Assembly: GCA_014843695.1 (NCBI GenBank)
Contig: CM026404.1
Location: 59,035,311-59,099,310, forward strand
Length of the DNA: 64,000 nt
DNA from: Archivesica marissinica
Lineage: Eukaryota > Mollusca > Bivalvia > Venerida > Vesicomyidae
Direction of reading: 5' to 3'
Shown here: piece after piece, positions 12,045 to 24,385 of the stretch
Position numbering within the stretch: the stretch's first letter is position 1
How the letters are laid out: each line of letters opens with the position of its first letter
Notes under the pieces: generated by a model
The model's database searches: none
Seen by the model: only the letters and a program-made list of their open reading frames with translations
What the model was told of the DNA's origin: nothing
Program-made: the position numbers and the translations under genes

Positions 12045-12300
12045 CCGGTTAACACGCTGGACTGGTAATCCAGGGATTGCAGGTTCGATCCCCCGTCTGA
12101 CCCTAATAAAATTAACAGCCAATCGGGTGAGATTTTAAACCGAGGTCTCGTGTCGGTGCTGTAAACCAGAGAAGACTTTGAGGAGGAGGTCTCTGTCTGT
12201 ATCATTGCACTATCCTCCAAAAATCTAATCTCTTCAGGAAGCGTCGCTCATATGGGCAACCCAGTAGCGACGATAAAAAACGTAAAACACACACACAATC
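12045..12300 (+). mobile_element. SINE-2 copy
   Basis: Head from GGTTAACACGCTGGACTGG with GGTTCGATCCCCC to tail GGGCAACCCAGTAGCGACG. Confidence 0.83.
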
Positions 12301-12739
12301 ACAGATTTTTGCATATGATCAGAAATCGGTCACAAAGCCTTCAAGGGATGCTTGAACTCCAGCACTAAGCACAAGAACCATGTAACTATACCGCTAAACC
12401 ACACACAATATAAACCGTAATTGTATAATATTGCCGATGGCTAACTGGTTTTATATGTCTATTTGGACTCTGGGGAACCATTCCACATGTAGATACACAT
12501 GCATGATACCGTGTGTGAACAACAATGGATTCACTTTTATCTAAGAAAAGTCGACAGGTCACATGTTATTAATAAACTGTTGTAGACACCATACCATTTC
12601 AAATCTCTAATTAATTATACATGCACGACTGGAGTAGTGGTTGTTAGGTAAATATTTCGGACACTTATTTATTGAAATATTTATATTTTGCTACAACTCT
12701 ATTTACTATTACAGTTGTATCCAATAATGATAAATGCTT

Positions 12740-12975
12740 TTAGTTTATACAAATTTCTATTAGCTCGATTGCGAAACAAGTTCTTACAACTTATATTAAT
12801 CATTCTCCAGACCTCAATCCTGATGGAATCCATCGCCACGAGGGAGAGAGCAGAGGCAATGTGGAATTTAAATGCCTTGCCTATGTGCACAATCGTAACA
12901 GCTCTAGCTGGGCTCAAACTCCGGGCATTTTACACCTGAAGCGAACACGCTACAACTGCGCTATCACAACTTCCA
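12740..12975 (-). mobile_element. SINE-1 copy
   Basis: All parts are present in reverse orientation, from tail TTAGCTCGATTGC to head CTGCGCTATCACAACTTCC. Confidence 0.85.
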
Positions 12976-13157
12976 ACGAATGCTTTTGTATGCATGCTAC
13001 ATCCGATGCTTTGGATGAGGGTAAATGTTATTTTGACAAAAGATTGTTTGTGCTTGGGGAGAGGGACTGTTTTTGTTGACTTATGCTCAGACCAATTTGG
13101 TCGTGATCAGTTTAGAAGCCCTGGTTTTTAATCAATAATACTGAAGTGTCAGTGCCA

Positions 13158-13413
13158 ATAAATGCAAATATTATACCTCATTTGCATATTTCCTTCTTTA
13201 CTGTATGTGACGTGGAAATAGTATACCTCATTTGCATATTTCCTTCTTTACTGTATGTGACGTGGAAATATTATACCTCATTTGCATATTTCCTTCTTTA
13301 CTGTATGTGACGTGGAAATATTATACCTCATTTGCATATTTCCTTCTTTACTGTATGTGACGTGGAAATATTATACCTCATTTGCATATTTCCTTCTTTA
13401 TTGTATGCGACGT
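13158..13413. repeat. 50-bp tandem repeat, about 5 copies
   Basis: Unit core CCTCATTTGCATATTTCC; lies in the intron between w19 and w20. Each unit contains an octamer-like ATTTGCAT and a CRE-like TGTGACGTGG, which may be chance. Confidence 0.95.
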
Positions 13414-13651
13414 GCTCCGGGCATTTATTTTCAATAGTGCCGGCTTTCCCCCCAACAAAAGAGAGATGGGAGAGACAGATAGAATGTGAGTGAGAGAAAT
13501 TTAAATAATTTTTTTGGTATAATATAACAGATAGAACATGATGTTTCGGGCGCCATGCAAATATATGGACTGGTCAGTCAGACCTGAAGTAAGATAGCGC
13601 CCTCAACACCATGTTATATCTGTTAACTAATCAATAGTACGATAAATATAC

Positions 13652-13822
13652 CTGAGGAAAATTCCAGCACCAGCCCCACATGTATATGCATGTTCTGTAG
13701 CAGCCCCTACCGTTACCCCTTCAAACTCGGTCTGACAACAGTAACTCTGAGAGCACAGCATCTGACCACACACCAGACACATGGTTGGAGCTCGACTGTC
13801 ATCGCCATCCGACTTCGGACAT
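13652..13822 (-). CDS. UBR1/2: UBR1/2 exon w19 (Cys-rich C-terminal domain)
   Basis: Reads CPKSDGDDSRAPTMCLVCG QMLCSQSYCCQTEFEG... EHAYTCGAGAGIFL. The CPKS...CLVCG...LCSQxYCC...CGAGxGIFL string is the zinc-binding C-terminal region of UBR1/2. Acceptor TTTCAG, donor GTATAT. Confidence 0.97.
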
Positions 13823-14571
13823 CTGAAATAAATACAATGATCAATGTATGCATCATTCATACGCTTGAGGTTCAGACATTAACATCGAGTGGGATGTGCT
13901 GCTACATAGGCAGGGAATGGTACTGTACCAGGTAATAAGGCAATGCTAAAATATTCCCATGAGTAAAAAGAATAATCTAACTAATACAATATTAGTATTA
14001 TAACGGAGGGTACATTTCCTACGATAAAACTGTAATTGTGACTATTTCAACTTAGTAGTTTAATATTCCAATAGCCTATTTTTTATTTGCATGTCCGAAT
14101 ATCCGAATACTGTTACAGTTGTAGTGAAGATCGGAATAGTATTCGGTTAAGCTCCGGAACAACCTGAATGGCTAATAGTCAGGCTGATCTTCCGGGAGGT
14201 GGCGCCATCTACTGGATGGTTGGCTTTGACTGCTTTCGTTGAACAGTAAACATCGACGACATTAAGTATCCTAATACTACCAAGACATAGAAGTAAGTAT
14301 CCATTCTGGTTATATACACTTTACAGTATTGGAATATCATAGAGAAAAACAAGTCCGGAAAATGACCATAAAATCAAATAGCATTCATCCGAAATTCATC
14401 AGACACAGTCCATTACAAAAGAAATCATTCCAGGAATTGTGAAAAAGGTCCCGTGAATAAACAAGGTGATGGTTGCTTGTAGGAGTTTATACGACACTAA
14501 TCAGATAATTAGAGGCTAGGTAGGTGCAATTATGCAAAATATTGTTTGATTTTAATGATTTACTGTATTAA

Positions 14572-14845
14572 CCCATTCAACCCCAAGTAAGTGACATGGA
14601 CTGGTGCACCCATTCAACCCCAAGTAACTGACATGGACTGGTGCATGATATTTTTAGACCAATAAATTAATAAGAAAATTACCTTTGGACCAGTTCATTT
14701 ATCAAAATGGGTAATTTTATCTAAAAATAGTAATAATTATTACTGGCAAAAAGTGCAGATCCTGATGAGACGGCTCATCATGAGCCGGCTCATCTGGATC
14801 TACACTTTTTGTAAGTCTATTTAGAGGGCTGTGGTGTTGAAAGGG
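14572..14845. mobile_element. MITE-1 copy, reverse orientation, with partial duplication after it
   Basis: TTAA at 14568-14571 and 14846-14849. A 37-bp segment at its start is doubled, and its right 70 bases plus flank are repeated at 14877-14953. Confidence 0.82.
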
Positions 14846-15524
14846 TTAAACTGATATCATAATACTCTCTGGACAAATGACGAGCCGGCTCATCTGGATC
14901 TACACTTTTTGTAAGTCTATTTAGAGGGCTGTGGTGTTGAAAGGGTTAAACTGATATCATAATACTCTCTGGACAAAATCTCACAAGATGTCCGTCTTGC
15001 TTCATGATTTTGTTTCAAACACTGGAGTTTCCTCTGCAGAGTGGATAATAAAAATCTGGTATCCTGGCAAATTCTTGGGAGGTTTTAATGCAACAGCCGT
15101 GGACTGGTCTTATTTGCATCAATCAATCACTCAATACATTGCCAGAAGCTTGGTTTTGATTGTTCTTGGATTGTACTAACAGCATAGATCATATGGTGAC
15201 TTTCCACTGGAATACCTCAGTGTATTTTCCCAGTGGAATACCTCAGTTCTAACATGGGCACGTATCATAATAGAACAACCTTTCACAAGCCACCTAAACA
15301 CTTCGCATGAAAGAATACGATGCAACGGATGGGATACGAATCGAGAGTAATGAATGAAAACATATTTTATTTCACCACATGGTCATGGAGGTCCCGTTGT
15401 CACAGGTAATTAACCAACCTCCAAACTCATTCTAAACTCACTGAAATTTGAACACTTCACATGAATGACATGTCATGTGGCAGAGATATCGGTTTGTTGG
15501 TTCATACAAACAAGAAGAACTTAC

Positions 15525-15662
15525 GTGAATGTTGACACTTTGTTAATGAGTTCGCTATAGTCATCAGGTAGCGATATCAGCTTGTTGATTCTGAGTGGAT
15601 ACTGGACGAGAGACTGACTAGATGCCATCATCTTCTCCTTCAACACAGCATTTTTGCACCAT
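15525..15662 (-). CDS. UBR1/2: UBR1/2 exon w18
   Basis: Reads WCKNAVLKEKM... YPLRINKLISLPDDYSELI NKVSTF plus two bases. RWCKN...PLRxNxLIxLPDDYSxLIN is diagnostic of the UBR1/2 C-terminal domain. Acceptor TTTAG, donor GTAAGT. Confidence 0.96.
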
Positions 15663-15756
15663 CTAAATGACAAGAACATATTCAGTAATAAAGAAATGTC
15701 TCCAACTGTTGAAATATGTGAATAGAAAAATTGCTACAATAACATTAAACTACTAC

Positions 15757-17748
15757 TATTACAGTACACGGTTTACACACACCACTTGTAGTTGTCTATC
15801 ACAGTACACGGTTTACACACACCACTTGTAGTTGTCTATCACAGTACACGGTTTACACCCACCACCTGTAGTTGTCTATCACAGTACAAGGTTTACACAC
15901 ACCACTTGTAGTTGTCTATCACAGTACACGGTTTACACACACCACTTGTAGGTGTCTATCACAGTACACGGTTTACACACACCATCTGTAGTTGTCTATC
16001 ACAGTACACGGTTTACACACACCACCTGTAGTTGTCTATCACAGTACAAGGTTTACACACACCACCTGTAGTTGTCTATCACAGTACAAGGTTTACACAC
16101 ACCACTTGTAGGTGTCTATCACAGTACAAGGTTTACACACACCACTTGTAGGTGTCTATCACAGTACACGGTTTACACACACCACTTGTAGGTGTCTATC
16201 ACAGTACACGGTTTACACACACCACTTGTAGGTGTCTATCACAGTACACGGTTTACACACACCACCTGTAGTTGTCTATCCCAGTACAAGGTTTACACAC
16301 ACCACCTGTAGTTGTCTATCACAGTACAAGGTTTAAACACACCACCTGTAGTTGTCTATCACAGTACAATGTTTACACACACCACCTGTAGTTGTCTATC
16401 ACAGTACAATGTTTACACACACCACTTGTAGTTGTCTATCACAGTACACGGTTTACACACACCACTTGTAGGTGTCTATCACAGTACACGGTTTACACAC
16501 ACCATCTGTAGTTGTCTATCACAGTACACGGTTTACACACACCACCTGTAGTTGTCTATCACAGTACAAGGTTTACACACACCACCTGTAGTTGTCTATC
16601 ACAGTACAAGGTTTACACACACCACTTGTAGGTGTCTATCACAGTACAAGGTTTACACACACCACTTGTAGGTGTCTATCACAGTACACGGTTTACACAC
16701 ACCACTTGTAGGTGTCTATCACAGTACACGGTTTACACACACCACCTGTAGTTGTCTATCCCAGTACAAGGTTTACACACACCACCTGTAGTTGTCTATC
16801 ACAGTACAAGGTTTACACACACCACCTGTAGTTGTCTATCACAGTACAAGGTTTACACACACACCACCTGTAGTTGTCTATCACAGTACAAGGTTTACAC
16901 ACACCACTTGTAGTTGTCTATCACAGTACAAGGTTTACACGCACCACCTGTAGTTGTCTATCACAGTACAAGGTTTACACACACCACCTGTAGTTGTCTA
17001 TCACAATACAAGGTTTACACAAACCACCTGTAGTTGTATATCACAGTACAAGGTTTAAACACACCATCTGTAGTTGTATATCACAGTACAAGGTTTACAC
17101 ACACCACCTGTAGTTGTCTATCACAATACAAGGTTTACACAAACCACCTGTAGTTGTCTATCACAGTACAAGGTTTAAATACACCATCTGTAGTTGTCTA
17201 TCACAGTACAAGGTTTACACACACCACTTGTAGTTGTCTATCACAGTACAAGGTTTAAATACACCATCTGTAGTTGTATATCACAGTACAAGGTTTACAC
17301 ACACCACTTGTAGTTGTCTATCACAGTACAAGGTTTAAACACACCATCTGTAGTTGTATATCACAGTACAAGGTTTACACACACCACTTGTAGTTGTCTA
17401 TCACAGTACAAGGTTTAAACACACCATCTGTAGTTGTATATCACAGTACAAGGTTTACACACACCACTTGTAGTTGTCTATCACAGTACAAGGTTTAAAC
17501 ACACCATCTGTAGTTGTATATCACAGTACAAGGTTTACACACACCACTTGTAGTTGTCTATCACAGTACAAGGTTTAAACACACCATCTGTAGTTGTATA
17601 TCACAGTACAAGGTTTACACACACCACTTGTAGTTGTCTATCACAGTACAAGGTTTAAACACACCATCTGTAGTTGTATATCACAGTACAAGGTTTACAC
17701 ACACCACTTGTAGTTGTCTATCACAGTACAAGGTTTAAACACACCATC
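15757..17748. repeat. 40-bp minisatellite, about 50 copies
   Basis: Unit core TACACACACCACTTGTAG; the first half is more uniform, and the second half alternates two variants. It fills most of the intron between w17 and w18. Confidence 0.97.
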
Positions 17749-18206
17749 TGTATATATCTAAACAAGACCCATCAGGACCTATTACACAGTATGAGGTTTA
17801 AACACACCACCTGTATCTATCTAAACAAGACACATCAGGACCTATTATACAGTATGAGGTTTAAACACACCACCTGTATCTATCTAAACAAGACACATCA
17901 GGACCTATTACACAGTATGAGGTTTAAACACACCACCTATATCTATCTAAACAAGACACATCAGGACCTATTATACAGTATGAGGTTTAAACACACCACC
18001 TGTATCTATCTAAACAAGACCCATCAGGACCTATTATACAGTATGAGGTTTAAACACACCACCTGTATCTATCTAAACAAGACACATCAGGACCTATTAT
18101 ACAGTATGAGGTTTAAACACACCACCTGTATCTATCTAAACAAGACCCATCAGGACCTATTATACAGTATGAGGTTTAAACACACCACCTGTATCTGTCG
18201 CTAAAC
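17749..18206. repeat. 63-bp minisatellite, about 7 copies
   Basis: Unit contains GGTTTAAACACACCACCTGT, shared with the adjoining 40-bp array, plus a new spacer ACAAGACACATCAGGACC. It ends 28 bp from the w17 donor. Confidence 0.96.
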
Positions 18207-18233
18207 AAAGTTTAAAGCACATCATTCACAAAC

Positions 18234-18354
18234 CTTGTAATTAGATGGTCCATCAGTTCTCCGTGATTATCCAATAACCTGGACATGTGTGAATTCAGTC
18301 CCAGATATCTACACAGATTGTCAAATTCATCAGTGACATCATCTGCTACAACTT
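18234..18354 (-). CDS. UBR1/2: UBR1/2 exon w17
   Basis: Reads VVADDVTDEFDNLCRYLGLN SHMSRLLDNHGELMDHLIT plus two bases, matching the family's xxEFxxLCxYLxLP...LF segment. Acceptor TTACAG, donor GTTTGT. A 63-bp minisatellite ends about 28 bp beyond the donor. Confidence 0.93.
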
Positions 18355-18378
18355 CTGTAAATCAATCAACAATATATA

Positions 18379-18541
18379 TACAGTCAAATCTATGTTAGTG
18401 GTCACCTCTAATAAGCAGCCAGTTTCCAGATTCCCAATCGGTTGTTTTATTATATATTTGACCTCTATTAAGCAGCCATCTGTGCTAAGCAGCCACTTTC
18501 TCTGACTCCCTTGACTGGCTGCTTAAGACAAGTTTGACTGT
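18379..18541. mobile_element. MITE-3 copy (TACAGTCAAA ends)
   Basis: Inverted ends TACAGTCAAATCTATGTTAG and CAAGTTTGACTG; interior with repeated GGCTGCTTAA / TTAAGCAGCC words. Confidence 0.75.
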
Positions 18542-18654
18542 GCTCACAATCTTTACCAGTGGGCTAAGTTTTTGGCAACTTGGTCCAGAACTTTAATTAT
18601 CACTAATTGTGACCTTGAAAACATGTTGTCCCATTAAGATGAACACTTGTATGA

Positions 18655-18935
18655 TGCATAATTCATTCCCTTAAATCGACACTACAATGAAAACGCAAAC
18701 TTCTGCAGAATGTAATTTCATATTATATGTTATAATTTTTTTCCACAAATATTTGCCTCAAAAACTACCGTAAGTATATCAACTAATAAACAAACGTAGT
18801 ATACGAAGTTTGTTGAAACAAAATAATGTAAATAGGGTCGTCGACATCCATGCGTAATGCAATGCGTTTATCCTGAATAACACGATTTATGGTACAGATC
18901 TACTGATATCTCATATTTATGCCTATGCATATTTC
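18655..18935. repeat. Dispersed repeat, copy 2
   Basis: Counterpart of 5335-5665 with small indels. Confidence 0.8.
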
Positions 18936-18997
18936 TGCGGCTGATCTGGATCTATGTTGTTTGCAAAAGCCTTTAAATGTATCCAGAATTAAATGGG
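18928..18997. mobile_element. MITE-2 fragment
   Basis: Right end with GATCTATGTTGTTTGCAAAA and ATCCAGAATTAAATGGG then TTAA. Confidence 0.65.
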
Positions 18998-19019
18998 TTA
19001 AGGCAGGATATTTTTGTGA

Positions 19020-19216
19020 ACATTTATTTACAAACCTGATAAAGATGATCTCTTCCCTAAAAACATAATCGATTCCCCACTATGCACATGCGGCCAAACG
19101 GAGTCAACTTATCATTATTTTTTTGAATGTTACAAATACTACCATATACGCATTGAACTAGTCAGCACGATTTCTCAACTCAGTCAAATATCTAACAGTT
19201 ATCCTATTTGGTGAAA
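19020..19216 (+). pseudogene. LINE reverse-transcriptase C-terminal fragment
   Basis: One frame reads FIYKPDKDDLFPKNIIDSP then LCTCGQTESTYHYFFECYKY before a stop. C-x-C-x(8)-H-x(4)-C is the C-terminal zinc-knuckle-like motif of many non-LTR retrotransposons. A short fragment in the intron between w16 and w17. Confidence 0.75.
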
Positions 19217-19604
19217 TTACCTTGGCACCTGGACATATTGAAATAATAGTCTTAGCTGTCCAAAGTCTAAACGTTTCTAACAATATGTATGTAAACAGGG
19301 ACCGACGCGCTTGCATAGTGATAAACCATGAAAACTGTATGTGTTATTTCATCACTTTCTCCCCACCCCCCTCCCGCCCTCCCATTCCCGTTTATCTAGC
19401 TATAATTTCATACACTTATTATATATTTTGGTCTTACTACAATACATTTACCTTTACGTCTTAAGTCGCCAATAGTGCACACATTTATATATGTAATGGA
19501 GATAATCTCAATAAGCTGTGCGCTTTCGATTAAATCCATTTTCTTTCTGTATACAATAGATATGTACTGTACATTATGAATGAATACATATGTTTAAACC
19601 AAAC

Positions 19605-19738
19605 CTGTTAAAGCAACAGGAGCAGAAACTCCCGTCATATTATGGAACAGCAGGGCTGCACAGCGAAGGAACGGTAGCATGACTTTCCTCACATGTACCG
19701 ACAGTTGCCACGGTAACGGTGGATTCTCCTTCTGAATG
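19605..19738 (-). CDS. UBR1/2: UBR1/2 exon w16
   Basis: Reads IQKENPPLPWQLSVHVRKV MLPFLRCAALLFHNMTGVS ... ALT. LPFLRCAALxFH is a clear UBR1/2 signature. The start was set at the ACTTCAG acceptor, because only that one gives the phase required by w15. Confidence 0.95.
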
Positions 19739-20006
19739 CTGAAGTTAGATGAATAGGGTCTGAATCAAGACCTACTTCATGTTACTACACTGGAGCTATA
19801 GCTAGTAACCATACTCACATATTCACGATGTTATCTCATTAAAGTTCAATGCAAAACATCTGTGTCACATAATACTCTAAATACAGAATACAGAAGAAAG
19901 CTTTGGTTTTTCCGATCGACAATTCAGTGCGTGTGTGGCAGACAGGTGGCTAACATGTAGTATTTAAACTGCTAATAAATATATCCTATATAAAGTCAAC
20001 CAATAC

Positions 20007-21785
20007 GAGTAGTGCATCGTGATTGGCATTGAATCATCAGTAAGTGTAATCGTGATACAGTTGCATCAGGAGTAGTGCATCGTGATTGGCATTGAATCAT
20101 CAGTAAGTGTAATCGTGATACAGTTGCATCAGGAGTAGTGCATCGTGATTGGCATTGAATCATCAGTAAGTGTAATCGTGATACAGTTGCATCAGGAGTA
20201 GTGCATCGTGATTGGCATTGAATCATCAGTAAGTGTAATCGTGATACAGTTGCATCAGGAGTAGTGCATCGTGATTGGCATTGAATCATCAGTAAGTGTA
20301 ATCGTGATACAGTTGCATCACGAGTAGTGCATCGTGATTGGCATTGAATCATCAGTAAGTGTAATCGTGATACAGTTGCATCAGGAGTAGTGCATCGTGA
20401 TTGGCATTGAATCATCAGTAAGTGTAATCGTGATACAGTTGCATCAGGAGTAGTGCATCGTGATTGGCATTGAATCATCAGTAAGTGTAATCGTGATACA
20501 GTTGCATCAGGAGTAGTGCATCGTGATTGGCATTGAATCATCAGTAAGTGTAATCGTGATACAGTTGCATCAGGAGTAGTGCATCGTGATTGGCATTGAA
20601 TCATCAGTAAGTGTAATCGTGATACAGTTGCATCAGGAGTAGTGCATCGTGATTGGCATTGAATCATCAGTAAGTGTAATCGTGATACAGTTGCATCAGG
20701 AGTAGTGCATCGTGATTGGCATTGAATCATCAGTAAGTGTAATCGTGATACAGTTGCATCAGGAGTAGTGCATCGTGATTGGCATTGAATCATCAGTAAG
20801 TGTAATCGTGATACAGTTGCATCAGGAGTAGTGCATCGTGATTGGCATTGAATCATCAGTAAGTGTAATCGTGATACAGTTGCATCAGGAGTAGTGCATC
20901 GTGATTGGCATTGAATCATCAGTAAGTGTAATCGTGATACAGTTGCATCAGGAGTAGTGCATCGTGATTGGCATTGAATCATCAGTAAGTGTAATCGTGA
21001 TACAGTTGCATCAGGAGTAGTGCATCGTGATTGGCATTGAATCATCAGTAAGTGTAATCGTGATACAGTTGCATCAGGAGTAGTGCATCGTGATTGGCAT
21101 TGAATCATCAGTAAGTGTAATCGTGATACAGTTGCATCACGAGTAGTGCATCGTGATTGGCATTGAATCATCAGTAAGTGTAATCGTGATACAGTTGCAT
21201 CAGGAGTAGTGCATCGTGATTGGCATTGAATCATCAGTAAGTGTAATCGTGATACAGTTGCATCAGGAGTAGTGCATCGTGATTGGCATTGAATCATCAG
21301 TAAGTGTAATCGTGATACAGTTGCATCAGGAGTAGTGCATCGTGATTGGCATTGAATCATCAGTAAGTGTAATCGTGATACAGTTGCATCAGGAGTAGTG
21401 CATCGTGATTGGCATTGAATCATCAGTAAGTGTAATCGTGATACAGTTGCATCAGGAGTAGTGCATCGTGATTGGCATTGAATCATCAGTAAGTGTAATC
21501 GTGATACAGTTGCATCAGGAGTAGTGCATCGTGATTGGCATTGAATCATCAGTAAGTGTAATCGTGATACAGTTGCATCAGGAGTAGTGCATCGTGATTG
21601 GCATTGAATCATCAGTAAGTGTAATCGTGATACAGTTGCATCAGGAGTAGTGCATCGTGATTGGCATTGAATCATCAGTAAGTGTAATCGTGATACAGTT
21701 GCATCACGGGTAGTGCATCGTGATTGGCATTGAATCATCAGTAAGTGTAATCGTGATACAGTTGCATCACGAGTAGTGCATCGCG
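20007..21785. repeat. 63-bp minisatellite, about 28 almost identical copies
   Basis: Unit core AGTAGTGCATCGTGATTGGC. The only common variation is a G/C change at the unit border (CAGGAG or CACGAG). On the minus strand it reads as 21-residue repeats over 580 codons, with no other sign of a gene. Intron between w15 and w16. Confidence 0.97.
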
Positions 21786-21924
21786 AGTGTCATTACTCAC
21801 CCCCCAGACAGTGATTTTCTACAATCCCGCATGTTTTACAGATCTATCTGGCCAGCATGCACTCGAGAGATCGGACCAAACAAAATCAGGTACAGTGTAG
21901 AATGCATTTAATTATGTGATATGG

Positions 21925-22110
21925 TTATTATTGGTGGATGAATACTCCAGGTGCCCCTCTCCGAGAATTATTTATGGCATGGACGGGCAGGTAGAACCAC
22001 CGATCTTCCGAAAGCCAGCTGGATGAAATCATTTGACATCCCAGTCGGATTCGAACATACAGCAGTGAGTGGCAAGTGATTTGACGTCAATGACCGCAAC
22101 CATTCGGCAA
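21925..22110 (-). mobile_element. SINE-3 copy, diverged
   Basis: Reverse copy with GGTGCCCCTCTCCGAG, GGCAGGTAGAACCACCGA, CCAGCTGGATGAAATC and GGATTCGAACATACAGC. Confidence 0.75.
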
Positions 22111-22199
22111 CAAACGCACTTGATGAAGAGTCCATCTGTTTTCAGGGAACTAGTTCCAAGCTTTCACTGGTGTGCGCATATACATACAGGCTTGAGCTG

Positions 22200-22425
22200 G
22201 AATCCAGACACTAATAAAATGAACAGTCTTTCAGATGGGACTTTAAACCGAGGTCATGTGTCGGTGCTTTACACGGTGCATGTAAAATAACCAGAGGAAA
22301 CTCTGGAATGGGTCTCTGTCTGTATCATTGCACTATCCTCCAAAATCTAAAATGACTAATCTCTTCAGGAGGCGTTGCTCATATGGGCAACCGGTAACGA
22401 CGATAAATAAACGTAAAACACACAC
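22200..22425 (+). mobile_element. SINE-2 copy without head
   Basis: Starts at CAGACACTAATAAAATGAAC, then CAGTCTTTCAGATGGGAC to the CATATGGGCAACCGGTAACG tail. Confidence 0.8.
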
Positions 22426-22599
22426 AATTAGTGGCATCTTACAGTTGTGTTAGGGTAGCAAGGCACCAGTGGTCCCAATACAGGATGGCCAAGAAGCACA
22501 TAGCTTGTGAATTGAATAGGTGAAGCCTTATTTGATAGCATGCAGAAATTGTCCATAAACTGGACTGCATTGACATCATTTCTTGATTGTAAGATTTGT

Positions 22600-23342
22600 T
22601 TAATACAAATTTATTTTAGCGAAACATATTTTTACAACATTAATCGCTCTGGAGACCTCATACCCACATACCAATCTAGCTGGCGACCTCATACCCCGTA
22701 CCAATCCATCTGGAGACCTCATACCCTGTACCAATCCATCTGGCGACCTCATACCCTGTACCAATCCATCTGGCGACCTCATACCCTGTACCATTCCATC
22801 TGGAGACCTCATACCCTGTACCATTCCATCTGGAGACCTCATACCCTGTACCATTCTATCTGGAGACCTCATACCCTGTACCATTCCATCTGGAGACCTC
22901 ATACCCTGTACCATTCCATCTAGCGACCTCATACCCTGTACCATTCCATCTGGCGACCTCATACCCTGTACCATTCCATCTGGAGACCTCATACCCTGTA
23001 CCATTCCATCTGGAGACCTCATACCCTGTACCATTCCATCTGGCGACCTCATACCCTGTACCAATCCATCTGGCAACCTCATACCCTGTACCAATCCATC
23101 TGGAGACCTCATACCCTGTACCAATCCATCTGGCGACCTCATACCCCATACCAATCCATCTGGAGACCTTATACCCTGTACCAATCCATCTGGCAACCTC
23201 ATACCCTGTACCAATCCATCTGGCGACCTCATACCCGTACCAATCCATCTGGCGACTGCATACACCAGTACCAATCCATCTGCAGACCTCATACAACGTA
23301 CCAATCCATCGCCATGATGGAGAGAGGCAATGTGGATATAAG
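22600..23342 (-). mobile_element. SINE-1 copy expanded by an internal minisatellite
   Basis: The left part (AATACAAATTTATTTTAGCG to AATCGCTCTGGAGACCTC) and right part (CCATCGCCATGATGGAGAG to GGCAATGTGG) are SINE-1; the 30-bp array lies between them. Confidence 0.82.
22650..23310. repeat. 30-bp minisatellite grown inside a SINE, about 22 copies
   Basis: Unit core GACCTCATACCCTGTACCAA. It corresponds to a 30-bp internal segment of SINE-1, whose left and right parts flank the array (22600-22650 and 23305-23340). Confidence 0.93.
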
Positions 23343-23492
23343 TCATGAGATTTTGCTCAAAAATAAGCTGTCATGCCGCGACCAATCAGAAGCCTTCCAT
23401 GTTGTATTACACGTGTGTACATACAAGAAAATATGTGACGGCTGTAATATGCATGATGTTTGTTGTTCTGTACTAGATATTTATCAACTTAC

Positions 23493-23565
23493 TTTGCGAG
23501 TGAATGTATTTTATCGTAGATGATGAGCAGGGCTTCTCCCTCGTAGTCGCCTTCTACATCCATAC
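23493..23565 (-). CDS. UBR1/2: UBR1/2 exon w15
   Basis: A 73-bp exon reading GMDVEGDYEGEALLIIYDK IHSLA plus two bases. This segment is not strongly conserved, but its phases fit w14 (one base) and w16 exactly and its splice sites are good (CCTAG acceptor, GTAAGT donor). An array of 61-bp repeats begins about 12 bp upstream of the acceptor. Confidence 0.8.
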
Positions 23566-23576
23566 CTAGGCAACGA

Positions 23577-24078
23577 AAAAATGCACAATAATTTCATCTG
23601 ATATTTCATCAGAAAATAATGCTGAATTTGATCAGATAAAAATGCACAATAATTTCATCTGATATTTCATCAGAAAATAATGCTGAATTTGATCAGATAA
23701 AAATGCACAATAATTTCATCTGATATTTCATCAGAAAATAATGCTGAATTTTATCAGATAAAAATGCACAATAATTTCATCTGATATTTCATCAGAAAAT
23801 AATGCTGAATTTGATCAGATAAAAATGCACAATAATTTCATCTGATATTTCATCAGAAAATAATGCTGAACTTGATCAGATAAAAATGCACAATAATTTC
23901 ATCTGATATTTCATCAGAAAATAATGCTGAACTTGATCAGATAAAAATGCACAATAATTTCATCTGATATTTCATCAGAAAATAATGCTGAATTTTATCA
24001 GATACAAATGCACAATAATTTCATCTGATATTTCATCAGAAAATAATGCTGAATTTTATCAGATACAAATGCACAATA
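23577..24078. repeat. 61-bp tandem repeat, 8 copies
   Basis: Unit contains ATCTGATATTTCATCAGA, an internal dyad, and TGCACAATAATTTC. Copies are nearly identical. It starts about 12 bp upstream of the w15 acceptor. Confidence 0.96.
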
Positions 24079-24254
24079 TGTTGATCATGAAAGATGCACT
24101 ATTTTTATGGGGGGAAAAAGCATTATATTTTTATAAATAATTACGCTTTTGATTGTAAACCAATATTTCAAACGATATATATGCATGTAATTTTTAGTAA
24201 TTCAACAACAGCTCAACAACAGCAGATCAATTTTCTGTACATTTAAATCAAAAG

Positions 24255-24385
24255 CAGGGAAGGAAGGGCCGTAACTAATGTTGCTAGAACTTGTGGCACG
24301 ACCCATTTACTTTACTTGGAATTGTCATGTCTTGTATTATATATATGTAAAATGAATCGAGCAATAAAATTTGATTAAACCCCAA
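24255..24385 (+). mobile_element. LINE-like 3' tail, copy 1
   Basis: GGGCCGTAACTAATGTTGCT, AGAACTTGTGGCACGACCC and a terminal GAGCAATAAAATTTGATTAA; shared with 27718-27850. Looks like the 3' end of a retrotransposon with a polyadenylation signal. Confidence 0.65.

Noticed and set aside
15757..18206. CRISPR-like regular direct repeats
   Set aside because: Units are repeated end to end without unique spacers, in an animal intron; this is a minisatellite.
19996..21738. 580-codon open frame on the minus strand
   Set aside because: Entirely made of a 63-bp tandem repeat in an intron. Because the unit is 21 codons without a stop, an open frame is automatic.
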